Below are positions 11,058-18,359 of a stretch of DNA of 64,000 bases, one piece after another. The translations under genes and the position numbers were made by a program. Where the stretch lies: the NCBI RefSeq assembly GCF_022662375.1, contig NZ_JAKNQL010000001.1:124001-188000 (forward strand), written 5' to 3'. This DNA is from Pseudomonas sp. CROZ-RG-20F-R04-15. Its GTDB lineage: Bacteria > Pseudomonadota > Gammaproteobacteria > Pseudomonadales > Pseudomonadaceae. How positions within the stretch are numbered: position 1 is the first letter of the stretch; each line of letters opens with the position of its first letter. Under the pieces are notes generated by a model. That model was not told where the DNA came from and searched no databases. It saw only the letters and a list, made by a program, of their open reading frames with translations.

Positions 11058-11130
11058 GCCCGTGTAGCTCAGCCGGTAGAGCAGCGCACTCGTAACGCGA
11101 AGGTCGCAGGTTCGATTCCTGTCTCGGGCA
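11058..11130 (+). tRNA. tRNA-Thr (CGT), no encoded CCA, imperfect stems
   Basis: A 73-base tRNA with GCCCGTG acceptor, D arm GCTC/GAGC, anticodon loop CTCGTAA (CGT, Thr) and T arm GCAGG/CCTGT with TTCGATT. Two stem positions do not pair: T6 opposite T67 in the acceptor and A31 opposite C39 in the anticodon stem. The base after the discriminator is not CCA but AGA. A CACCA tract followed by a terminator occurs about 40 bases further on (11168-11172). It may still be functional through CCA addition, or it may be a degenerating copy. Confidence 0.8.
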
Positions 11131-11179
11131 AGAGTTGATTTTCCAGACCCGATGAGGTGTTCCCGCAGCACCAAAAAAA

Positions 11180-11207
11180 GAAGCCGCATTGAGCGGCTCT
11201 TTTGTTG
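11180..11207 (+). terminator. Terminator after tRNA-Thr
   Basis: AGCCGC-ATTGA-GCGGCT hairpin preceded by an A run and followed by CTTTTGTT. It could serve both the tRNA (+) and the acyltransferase gene (-), which ends at 11227. Confidence 0.75.
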
Positions 11208-11226
11208 TTCGCGTGATCATCATCCC

Positions 11227-12366
11227 TCAGTGCGCGGGCAGTACTGCGCTCTGCTCGGATCGGCTCGAAAACCGCCGGCCATACTCCGTCAGAGGTTTTT
11301 CAACATACTGATAGAGAATCTCCGTTACGCCAAAGGTCAAGATCGCCCAGGCGATAACGCTTGCTGCGATCATTAGCCAGTCGGACGAAGTAGCCGCTGG
11401 GAATAGCGCATAAGCAGCTTCGCGAATGATCATGCTGCAGGGCATATGAGCAAGGTACAGCCCATAAGACCGGTGCCCGAGCCAGGCCATTGCCCGGGTG
11501 CCTGGAATCCGTCTTCCCGGAAGGGTGGCCGCGAAAACAATCACTGCGCAAAACAACGGAACATAGATCTGTCTAGGGTAGGAATACTCTATCGTCAGTT
11601 GGTAGACGCATGGAAGAAGGAGAGCGGCGGCGATTCCTGCCCACCTGAGTGCCGACATCATTCCTGGCGCCTGTTTTTCTTTGAGTTGCTCAGAAAGAAT
11701 GTATACAACGATGCCAACCAGGATGGGTTGATACCGTGGTCCCTGAAGAAATATTCCGAGCCACTTCTGTTCGCTGAAATGGTTTATGAGCAACGGGTTA
11801 TTGATGAACATCGAAAGGACGACATACCCGATGATCGAAACCCACAGGAGTTGTTTGCGAGAGCGCACGGCAAAGAAAACAAATGGATAGAAGAGGTAGA
11901 ACTGCTCCTCGATCGATAAGGACCAATAAACCGAAAGCGCTCCGAGCCCGCCTGGTTGAAACACTTTCCAACTCGCCGTCAGGGTCAGAACAGACAGTGC
12001 TGCATCGAGGTTTTGCTTCCACTCTCCAAAAAAACCGGTGAAGTTCAAGAACACGGTTCCAAATAGCGTGAAGGCTACCCAAAACAGTGCGAGCGGCTGG
12101 AGCCGCCAAAAGCGTCTCCACATAAACGCTTTGATCGGAGCAGGATCAACCGGGTTTTTTTCACGATGCCGATAAAGCGAAAGGGTTATCGCATATCCGG
12201 AAATCACAAAAAAAAGTGTGACCCCAGAAAGCCCACCGAAGCCGTGGAAGAATTCGGAAAATCGGATACTCCAAGGAGTGTAGGCCTCAGAGTGATTAAA
12301 AAGAACAAGCAGGATTGATAGGCCGCGAAGCGCATCGATTTCGGAAAGTCTGCTGTCAGTCTTCAT
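11227..12366 (-). CDS. Membrane acyltransferase, acyltransferase-3 family
   Basis: Probably transfers an acyl group (often acetyl) to a surface polysaccharide or lipid at the inner membrane; the substrate cannot be told from sequence. The N-terminus EIDALRGLSILLVLFNHSEAY matches the family signature of an Arg followed about ten residues later by the catalytic His. GLSGVTLFFVISGYAI is the second conserved block. About ten hydrophobic segments follow across ~379 residues, the usual length for OafA/YrhL-like proteins without an SGNH domain. ATG at 12366 (MKTDSRLSEI) is preferred; a TTG 36 bases upstream is possible. The gene is isolated between tRNA-Thr and a region without clear genes. It looks AT-richer than its neighbours, which suggests acquisition. 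Confidence 0.85.
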   Translation of the reverse strand: MKTDSRLSEIDALRGLSILLVLFNHSEAYTPWSIRFSEFFHGFGGLSGVTLFFVISGYAITLSLYRHREKNPVDPAPIKAFMWRRFWRLQPLALFWVAFTLFGTVFLNFTGFFGEWKQNLDAALSVLTLTASWKVFQPGGLGALSVYWSLSIEEQFYLFYPFVFFAVRSRKQLLWVSIIGYVVLSMFINNPLLINHFSEQKWLGIFLQGPRYQPILVGIVVYILSEQLKEKQAPGMMSALRWAGIAAALLLPCVYQLTIEYSYPRQIYVPLFCAVIVFAATLPGRRIPGTRAMAWLGHRSYGLYLAHMPCSMIIREAAYALFPAATSSDWLMIAASVIAWAILTFGVTEILYQYVEKPLTEYGRRFSSRSEQSAVLPAH

Positions 12367-12918
12367 TTTGTACGGCGTCCCTATCCGTTGGCTGAATTGC
12401 AAAACCTACGGCGCTGGTTGATGCCCTGTTGAGCGTCTGGTTATTTGTCATTTCTTATGATCCAGGCAGGCTGAACCGGCGAATGTATAGGGTTTTGACA
12501 TAGTTGTAACGAGATGTTGGACTAGTGGCGTGTCGGCCGTTAAGTGGACAGAGAGCCTTCCATCGTTGGCTTGGCCGGGCCTCGAAAGGGCGGCACAAGC
12601 AAAATTCGACGCTTCAAACGGTGCAGAAAATACCGATGTATTGTCGCCGGATACACTTGCAGTCTCGGCGACCGATCCGAGCGCCCTCGCGGTCCCCATC
12701 GAAACCGGCATTTATGTTCCGCAGGTCAGCTTTTTGTGGGAGAGATGTAAAGAGCCGTGTAATTCGTCATGCAAACGTCCTATATTCGGTGCCTGCATGA
12801 GCATCGCCCAGCAGTTTTCAGATGATCCCGAATGGTTCCGAAGGCCGGACAAATCCGCGTCAGAGAGATCCTTGATGATCCAGATCCATCCTCCATTCTT
12901 ACGATCAGCGAGAACGCC
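12367..12918. other. Gene-poor stretch with no convincing coding region
   Basis: Short overlapping frames exist on both strands (for example 12530-12922 on + and 12448-12711 on -). None shows a recognised domain, a good ribosome site or consistent third-position bias. The segment is AT-richer than the surrounding chromosome and may hold decayed sequence from the same event that brought the acyltransferase. The promoter of the 12919 gene should lie at its right end. Confidence 0.5.
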
Positions 12919-13218
12919 ATGACCGAATTAACTCAAGAGCAACGTCACGAACAGGCGCTGGAAAAGTACAAGCTTGGTACGCCGCAGCTGCTGGAAGAGA
13001 TCAAGGATCTCAGTCCTGATGATCAGAAAGATCAGATTCAGTGGGCCTTCGAAGACGAGGCTGAAGCCCAGGGCCTGCAGCCGTGGGAGCTGACGCTCAA
13101 GTACACAAGCACGCCGGAGGAGTTCGAGGCGCAGCGCCTCGTGCTGCACAAAGAGGCGGCTGAAGTGCTGGGTGTCGATTGGGAAGAGTACTGCGAGATG
13201 AACAATCTGGTGGTCTGA
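12919..13218 (+). CDS. Small acidic protein, DUF6388-like
   Basis: A 99-residue cytoplasmic protein of unknown function. It has no signal peptide or membrane segment and is strongly acidic and helical (EQRHEQALEKYKLGTPQLLEEIKDL, EDEAEAQGLQPWELTLKY, AAEVLGVDWEEYCEMNNLVV). From memory it resembles the DUF6388 family found mainly in Pseudomonas; this naming was not checked. ATG at 12919 is chosen because acidic, helix-forming coding sequence begins there; the frame extends upstream without conserved-looking sequence. A strong bidirectional terminator follows, so it is probably a single-gene unit. Confidence 0.75.
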   Translation: MTELTQEQRHEQALEKYKLGTPQLLEEIKDLSPDDQKDQIQWAFEDEAEAQGLQPWELTLKYTSTPEEFEAQRLVLHKEAAEVLGVDWEEYCEMNNLVV

Positions 13219-13221
13219 AAC

Positions 13222-13258
13222 AAAAACGCCAGCCTCAACCGGGCTGGCGTTTTTTATT
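13222..13258. terminator. Bidirectional terminator between the DUF6388-like gene and nadC
   Basis: ACGCCAGCC / GGGCTGGCGT stem with A run on one side and T6 on the other. It serves convergent genes ending at 13218 (+) and 13270 (-). Confidence 0.9.
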
Positions 13259-13269
13259 GCGCGAAGTCT

Positions 13270-14118
13270 TTAGAGGCTGAGGCGCATCGACAGATCCACC
13301 GCTTTCACATCCTTGGTCATCGCACCAATCGAGATGTAATCCACGCCGGTTTCGGCGATCGGCAGCAGCGTGCTTTCATTGATACCGCCGCTGGCTTCCA
13401 GTTTCGCCTTGCCGCCGTTCAGGCGCACGGCTTCGCGCATGTCGTCCAGGCTCAATTCGTCGAGCATGATGATGTCAGCGCCGGCGGCCAGTGCTTCCTT
13501 CAATTCATCCAGACTTTCCACTTCGACTTCCACCGGTTTGCCCGGCGCAATCTTGTGCGCGGCGGCAATGGCTTGCGGGATACCACCGCTGGCGGCGATG
13601 TGGTTTTCCTTGATCAGGAACGCGTCGTACAGACCGATGCGATGGTTGTGGCAGCCGCCGCAGGTCACCGCGTATTTCTGCGCCAGACGCAGGCCCGGCA
13701 GGGTCTTGCGGGTGTCGAGCAGTTTGACCTGAGTGGTGCCCACGAAATCGGCCAGGTACTGCGCGCGGGTCGCTACACCAGAGAGCAACTGCAGGAAGTT
13801 CAGCGCACTGCGTTCACCGGTCAGCAGCGAACGGGCGGGGCCTTCGAGGTGAAACAACGGTTGATTGGGCTTGACCCGCTCGCCATCGACCACTTGCCAA
13901 TGCACCGCGACCCGCGGATCAAGCTGACGAAACACCGCATCGACCCAGGCCGTGCCGCAGATAACAGCCGCGTCGCGCGTGATGATGGTGGCTTTGGCCA
14001 GACGTTCGGCCGGGATCAGCTGCGCGGTGATGTCGCCGCTGCCGATGTCTTCGAGCAACGCACGGCGCACGTTGGCTTCGATTTCGGCGGTCAAATCGGC
14101 GAGACGTAGATTCGGCAT
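13270..14118 (-). CDS. nadC: Nicotinate-nucleotide pyrophosphorylase (carboxylating)
   Basis: Converts quinolinate and PRPP to nicotinate mononucleotide in de novo NAD synthesis. ATG at 14118 ([17 protein letters not shown]) gives 282 residues, the standard length; the 67 codons upstream in frame are not conserved-looking and overlap the divergent promoter region. Family motifs: [14 protein letters not shown], the substrate-binding [16 protein letters not shown] with [24 protein letters not shown] and LEASGGI. It is transcribed away from the DUF1631 gene. Confidence 0.97.
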   Translation of the reverse strand: MPNLRLADLTAEIEANVRRALLEDIGSGDITAQLIPAERLAKATIITRDAAVICGTAWVDAVFRQLDPRVAVHWQVVDGERVKPNQPLFHLEGPARSLLTGERSALNFLQLLSGVATRAQYLADFVGTTQVKLLDTRKTLPGLRLAQKYAVTCGGCHNHRIGLYDAFLIKENHIAASGGIPQAIAAAHKIAPGKPVEVEVESLDELKEALAAGADIIMLDELSLDDMREAVRLNGGKAKLEASGGINESTLLPIAETGVDYISIGAMTKDVKAVDLSMRLSL

Positions 14119-14352
14119 AACGGGCTCCACAAACAAAGTGGTTCGATTATAGGGGCATGGCGCGAGCCAACCCAAGGCGAGAACGCGCGTGCTTGTCTGC
14201 ATCCGGTCGATTTTCTTTGAGCAAACCCGGCCAGGCGTGGTCACTGAAAGGGCGGTATAGGGGAAACCCTGACGGCTATGGCGCCGGGTGCAAGTTATGA
14301 AAGATAATTCGCCTTGCATTTGACGTCATAGCTTTGACGTCCAGATTGAACT
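14119..14352. other. Divergent intergenic region nadC / DUF1631 gene
   Basis: No gene is seen. It should hold the nadC promoter. A REPIN occupies the right part of the gap (14353-14440). No operator could be recognised. Confidence 0.4.
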
Positions 14353-14440
14353 TGTGGGAGCGAGCCTGCTCGCGAATGCATTCTTTCAGTGACATTGCTG
14401 TGCCTGACACACCGCCATCGCGAGCAGGCTCGCTCCCACA
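14353..14440. repeat. REPIN (paired inverted REPs, GTGGGAGCGAGC type)
   Basis: TGTGGGAGCGAGCCTGCTCG at the left and its inverted partner CGAGCAGGCTCGCTCCCACA at the right, about 45 bases apart. Ends just upstream of the DUF1631 gene, whose frame reads through it. Confidence 0.95.
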
Positions 14441-14489
14441 GGGATCCGAGTTGGCTCGATCGAACGAATCACCGTTTCAGGAGGCCTGG

Positions 14490-16670
14490 ATGCACAACGA
14501 CGGGAAAGTAGTGCCTTTGCACAAGGCTGCTACCGATCAGGCGAATCACTCGCCGCTCGCCCGCCTGCCTGTGATTCTGCTTCAGGTTCGCGACAAGGCG
14601 GCCCAGCAGCTGCGGCACGGCTTGCAGGAACTGTTCGATAACGCCGACGACACGTTGTTTGAAATGGCCGACCGGGCGCGCAACGACGTCGAACAGAACA
14701 TCTTTTTCGAAGCCATGCGCGACCTGCGCCTGAAGCGCAAAAACATCGAACGCGGTTTTCTCGAGCAATTCTTCGAAGCCTTTGTCGGCCTGACCCAATA
14801 CGATCCGGCGCACAACACGCTGCCGCACGCGCTGATATACGACGAGCTGGCCCCGCGTAACGACGATATGGAACGCAACGTGGCGGTCGAGACCATGGTC
14901 GGCCGCGTGCTCAAGCGTGACGGCTTCGCCCTCGATCAACTGACCGCACGGCTGGACGCGCTGCTCGGCAACACCCTCGATAATCAGCACAACCCGCTCG
15001 GCCCGGCGATGCTCTGTGAATTTTTTCTCCAGGCCGGGCGTAATCTGGGCGTGGAAATCAAGGTCAAGCTGATCCTGCTCAAACTGTTCGAGCGCTATGT
15101 CCTGGCCGACACCGAACAGCTTTACGCCGAAGCCAATCAATTGCTCCTCGCCACCGGGGTGTTGCCGGAGTTGAAGCCAGCCCCTGCACGCCGCGCCATT
15201 GATCGTGCGATCGCGAATGTGCAAAGCGGTGATAGCGACGAGCTGCTGCCTGTCGATGAAAGCGTGCAGGAAGTCTTCGCCGCGTTGCAGGAGTTGCTCT
15301 CGCATGTACGCGGCACAGTCGCGCCGACGCTGGAGTCCAGCGTTGCGGTTCAACCGATTTCCACTCGCGATCTGTTGCGCCTGCTCTCGCATTTGCAGCA
15401 ATACGTGCCCGAATTGGCGGCGCAGGATGATTTCGATCTGCGCAACCAGCTCGAACAACTGCTGACCCGGGTCAGCGTCAGAAGCGGCAAATCGCGGATC
15501 GTCGGCGATGCGGACGAAGACGTGATCAATCTGATCGCCATGGTTTTCGACTGCATTCTTGAAGACCGCAATGTGCCGGATTCGCTCAAGGCTCTGATCG
15601 CGCGGTTGCAGATCCCGATGCTCAAGGTCGCGGTACTCGACAAGAGTTTCTTCAGCCGCAGCACGCATCCGGCGCGGCGTCTGCTCAACGAAATCGCCGA
15701 GGCGGCCATGGGCTGGGGCGATTGCGACGGCGAGGCGCGCGACAGCTTGTACCTGCGCATCGAACAAGTGGTGCAGCGTCTCCTGACCGATTTTGTGGAC
15801 GATCCGGCGATTTTTTCCGAGTTGCTGGCTGATTTCCTCGCGTTCACCAGCGACGAGCGCCGCCGCAGCGAGCTGCTTGAACAGCGTCTGCGTGATGCCG
15901 AAGAGGGGCGAGCGAAAACCGAACTCGCCCGGCGTCGGGTCGAACGGGCGTTGAATCAAGCGCTGCTGGGTAAAACACTGCCGCCGAGCGTGGTCACCTT
16001 CGTCCAGGACGCCTGGAGCAAGGTTCTGCTGCTGACTTGCCTCAAGCATGGCGATCAGTCAGCCGAATGGCAGGCCGATGTGCAAACCATGGAGCAATTG
16101 ATCTGGAGTGTGCAGCGTCATCAAGACACGGAGTCCAGCCTGCGCTTGCTGGCGCTGGTACCGGGGTTGCTCAAGTCGCTGCGTGATGGGCTGACCAGTT
16201 CGGCGTTCGACCCCTTCGCCACCAGCGAATTTTTCAGCGAACTAGAAGCCCTGCATGTGCAGGTACTGGAGCGGCCCGTCGAGGCAGAACCGGCCGCGTC
16301 GATGATTGAGGTCTCGCAACAGATCGTGCTGCAAGCCGCCGACGACAGCAGCATCGCGCTGACATCGGCACGTTTGCCCCACGATGCCGTCGGTTTGCGC
16401 CAGGTCGAGCAACTGCGTCTGGGCAGTTGGGTGGCGTTTCAGGAGGACGATGAGCACAGTCTGCGTTGCAAGCTCGCGGCGATCATCGAAGCCACCGGCA
16501 AATATGTGTTTGTCGATCGCACCGGCATGAAGGTGCTGGAACGCAGTCGCCTTGCGCTGGCCGAAGAATTCCAGCGCGGTGCGGTGCGTGCACTGGATAA
16601 CACCTTGCTGTTCGATCGGGCGCTGGAGTCGGTGCTGGGCAATCTGCGGCGACTCAATCGCGGCAAGTGA
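14490..16670 (+). CDS. DUF1631 family protein
   Basis: A 726-residue, mostly alpha-helical cytoplasmic protein of unknown function, found next to nadC and ampD in pseudomonads (PA4523 position in PAO1, from memory). The first 52 codons of the longest open frame are translated REPIN sequence and are not real. ATG at 14490 has AGGAGG eight bases upstream and begins MHNDGKVVPLHKAATDQ. Visible features are a helical N-terminal part (QVRDKAAQQLRHGLQELFDNADDTLFEMADRARN, about 35-70), a long acidic/leucine-rich middle, and a C-terminal beta-rich section from about residue 640 (LRLGSWVAFQEDDEHSLRCKLAAI ... KYVFVDRTGMKV). That last section resembles a PilZ-like fold, which is inference only. Confidence 0.85.
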   Translation: MHNDGKVVPLHKAATDQANHSPLARLPVILLQVRDKAAQQLRHGLQELFDNADDTLFEMADRARNDVEQNIFFEAMRDLRLKRKNIERGFLEQFFEAFVGLTQYDPAHNTLPHALIYDELAPRNDDMERNVAVETMVGRVLKRDGFALDQLTARLDALLGNTLDNQHNPLGPAMLCEFFLQAGRNLGVEIKVKLILLKLFERYVLADTEQLYAEANQLLLATGVLPELKPAPARRAIDRAIANVQSGDSDELLPVDESVQEVFAALQELLSHVRGTVAPTLESSVAVQPISTRDLLRLLSHLQQYVPELAAQDDFDLRNQLEQLLTRVSVRSGKSRIVGDADEDVINLIAMVFDCILEDRNVPDSLKALIARLQIPMLKVAVLDKSFFSRSTHPARRLLNEIAEAAMGWGDCDGEARDSLYLRIEQVVQRLLTDFVDDPAIFSELLADFLAFTSDERRRSELLEQRLRDAEEGRAKTELARRRVERALNQALLGKTLPPSVVTFVQDAWSKVLLLTCLKHGDQSAEWQADVQTMEQLIWSVQRHQDTESSLRLLALVPGLLKSLRDGLTSSAFDPFATSEFFSELEALHVQVLERPVEAEPAASMIEVSQQIVLQAADDSSIALTSARLPHDAVGLRQVEQLRLGSWVAFQEDDEHSLRCKLAAIIEATGKYVFVDRTGMKVLERSRLALAEEFQRGAVRALDNTLLFDRALESVLGNLRRLNRGK

Positions 16671-16734
16671 TCGCGCGCCGGGGGCCGATCACGGCATACT
16701 GGGCGCCAACACAGTCGGCGTTGAAGGAATCGGT

Positions 16735-17295
16735 ATGCAGTTGGATCCCGCTAGCGGGTGGTGTCACGGGGTGCAGGTCTGCCCATCGCCCAACTTCAAT
16801 GAACGTCCTGCGGGCGAAGTTTCCCTGTTGGTCATCCACAACATCAGCCTGCCGCCGGCGCAGTTCGCCACGGGCAAGGTGCAGGAATTTTTCCAGAATC
16901 GTCTGGATGTCACTGAACATCCCTACTTTGCAGGGATCGCCGACTTGCGCGTTTCGGCGCATTTTCTGATTGAACGTGACGGCAAGGTCACCCAGTTTGT
17001 CTCCTGTCTTGAGCGGGCGTGGCATGCGGGTGTATCGGTGTTCGCAGGGCGCGAAACCTGTAACGATTTTTCCGTGGGCGTCGAGCTCGAAGGCACCGAT
17101 GATCTACCGTTCACCGACGCGCAGTATCAGGCGTTGACGGCGTTGACCCGCCAGTTGCAAAGCGTATTTCCGGCCATCACCGGCGCCCGCATTTGTGGGC
17201 ACAGCGACATAGCACCCGGGCGTAAGACCGATCCTGGCCCGGCATTCGACTGGGCGCGTTACCGCGCAGCCCTGGCACAAGAGGAAGGACAATGA
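16735..17295 (+). CDS. ampD: 1,6-anhydro-N-acetylmuramyl-L-alanine amidase AmpD
   Basis: Cytoplasmic zinc amidase that removes peptides from anhydromuropeptides during cell-wall recycling. Its loss derepresses AmpC beta-lactamase in many species through AmpR. The 186-residue protein has the zinc ligands H35 (VIHNISLP), H156 and D166 (CGHSDIAPGRKTDPG), the catalytic-site E118 and K164, and the conserved FLIERDGKVTQFV. ATG at 16735 is preceded by AAGGAAT and starts the family N-terminus; the 61 codons upstream overlap the DUF1631 gene. Its stop overlaps the ampE start by four bases (ATGA), so the pair is translationally coupled. Confidence 0.97.
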   Translation: MQLDPASGWCHGVQVCPSPNFNERPAGEVSLLVIHNISLPPAQFATGKVQEFFQNRLDVTEHPYFAGIADLRVSAHFLIERDGKVTQFVSCLERAWHAGVSVFAGRETCNDFSVGVELEGTDDLPFTDAQYQALTALTRQLQSVFPAITGARICGHSDIAPGRKTDPGPAFDWARYRAALAQEEGQ

Positions 17296-18131
17296 GTTTT
17301 CTGGTGTTACTGCTGGCGCTGTGGATCGAGAAGTTTTCGGCCCTGCGTCATCGGGTTCAACGGGATGGCGGATGGATCCGCGAACTGAACAAGCTCGAAA
17401 GCCGCGAGCGGCTGGCGAAGCAACCCTGGCTGGTGCTGACGATTCTGGTGCTGTTTCCGGTGGCCTTGCTGGCGCTGTTGCTGGTGGTGCTGGAACCGGT
17501 GGCCTACGGTCTGCTGGCGTTGCCGGTGCATGTGCTGGTGGTGATTTACAGTCTGGGGCGCGGCGACTTGCTCGGCGGCCTCGGGCCGTTCCGTGATGCC
17601 TGGCGCCGTGAGGATCTGCAAGCGGCGGCGCATGTGGCCAAGCGCGATCTGGACATCTGCGCCGACAGCGGTGAGCAGTTGCTCGAACGCGTGCAAGGGC
17701 ATCTGCTGTGGCAGGCCTACCAGAGCTTTTTTGCGGTGATCTTCTGGTATTTCGTGCTCGGCCCGGTGGCGGCATTGGCGTATCGTTTGTTGGCGCTGGC
17801 GCAAGAACACGGGCAGAACCCGGCGCTGGTCGAGCGCGCCGCGCAACTGCGGCATGCCTTCGACTGGCTGCCGGTACGATTGCTGGCGGCGAGCCTGGCA
17901 CTGGTCGGCAACTTTGTTGCGGTCAGCCGGGTGATGCTGCATGAACTGCTCAACTGGAACATCAGCGCGGCGCAACTGATCAACCGGGTCGGTTTGGCGG
18001 CGGGCGAGATTCCATCTCCCGTGGTCGGGCCGGAAGGTATCAACACCCTCGATTGCCTGTGGGAACTGCTGCTGCGCGCGGCGGTGCTGTGGTATGCCGG
18101 GTTTGCCTTGTGGACAGTTCTGATCCACTGA
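17292..18131 (+). CDS. ampE: Regulatory signalling modulator AmpE
   Basis: Inner-membrane protein encoded with AmpD and classically linked to beta-lactamase induction; its biochemical role is unclear. The 279-residue product has several hydrophobic segments (about 1-12, 50-85, 140-165, 190-215, 255-275) and the family start MSFLVLLLALWIEKFSALRHRVQRDGGW. The ATG overlaps the ampD stop. A REPIN of a different class follows the gene. Confidence 0.95.
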   Translation: MSFLVLLLALWIEKFSALRHRVQRDGGWIRELNKLESRERLAKQPWLVLTILVLFPVALLALLLVVLEPVAYGLLALPVHVLVVIYSLGRGDLLGGLGPFRDAWRREDLQAAAHVAKRDLDICADSGEQLLERVQGHLLWQAYQSFFAVIFWYFVLGPVAALAYRLLALAQEHGQNPALVERAAQLRHAFDWLPVRLLAASLALVGNFVAVSRVMLHELLNWNISAAQLINRVGLAAGEIPSPVVGPEGINTLDCLWELLLRAAVLWYAGFALWTVLIH

Positions 18132-18154
18132 TTTCACTTATTTAAAGAAAGATC

Positions 18155-18232
18155 AAAAGATCGCAGCCTGCGGCAGCTCCTACACAGGGATTGTGTGTTT
18201 CCTGTGGGAGCAGCCGCAGGCTGCGATCTTTT
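18155..18232. repeat. REPIN of a second class (GATCGCAGCCTGCGGC type)
   Basis: AGATCGCAGCCTGCGGCAGC at the left is matched by an inverted GCCGCAGGCTGCGATCT at the right with about 38 bases between. The core differs from the GTGGGAGCGAGC family seen elsewhere in the window. Confidence 0.9.
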
Positions 18233-18359
18233 TCACGTTAACCTTAAGTTACAAAACCTCCCTCCGATTTGAGCTATACAGAGATGGCGCTCGATAGTGG
18301 CTATCTGCTGTCGCCCCGCGCCTGCCAATAAAAACAAGAAAAACCAAGGGAGACTTCCA

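Noticed and set aside
8682..11189. 835-codon minus-strand frame opposite pnp, running into the tRNA-Thr
   Set aside because: Antisense shadow of pnp; its first part is translated tRNA and terminator sequence.
11058..12918. Integrative element or prophage at tRNA-Thr
   Set aside because: No integrase, no direct repeat of the tRNA 3' end and no phage gene could be found; only a small insert is suggested.
12448..12922. Overlapping short frames on both strands between the acyltransferase and the DUF6388-like gene
   Set aside because: No ribosome site, no recognisable family and mutually overlapping; kept only as a gene-poor region.
14334..14489. N-terminal extension of the DUF1631 protein and similar peptides reading WERACS or GASLLAK elsewhere
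   Set aside because: These are translated REPIN sequence, not protein.
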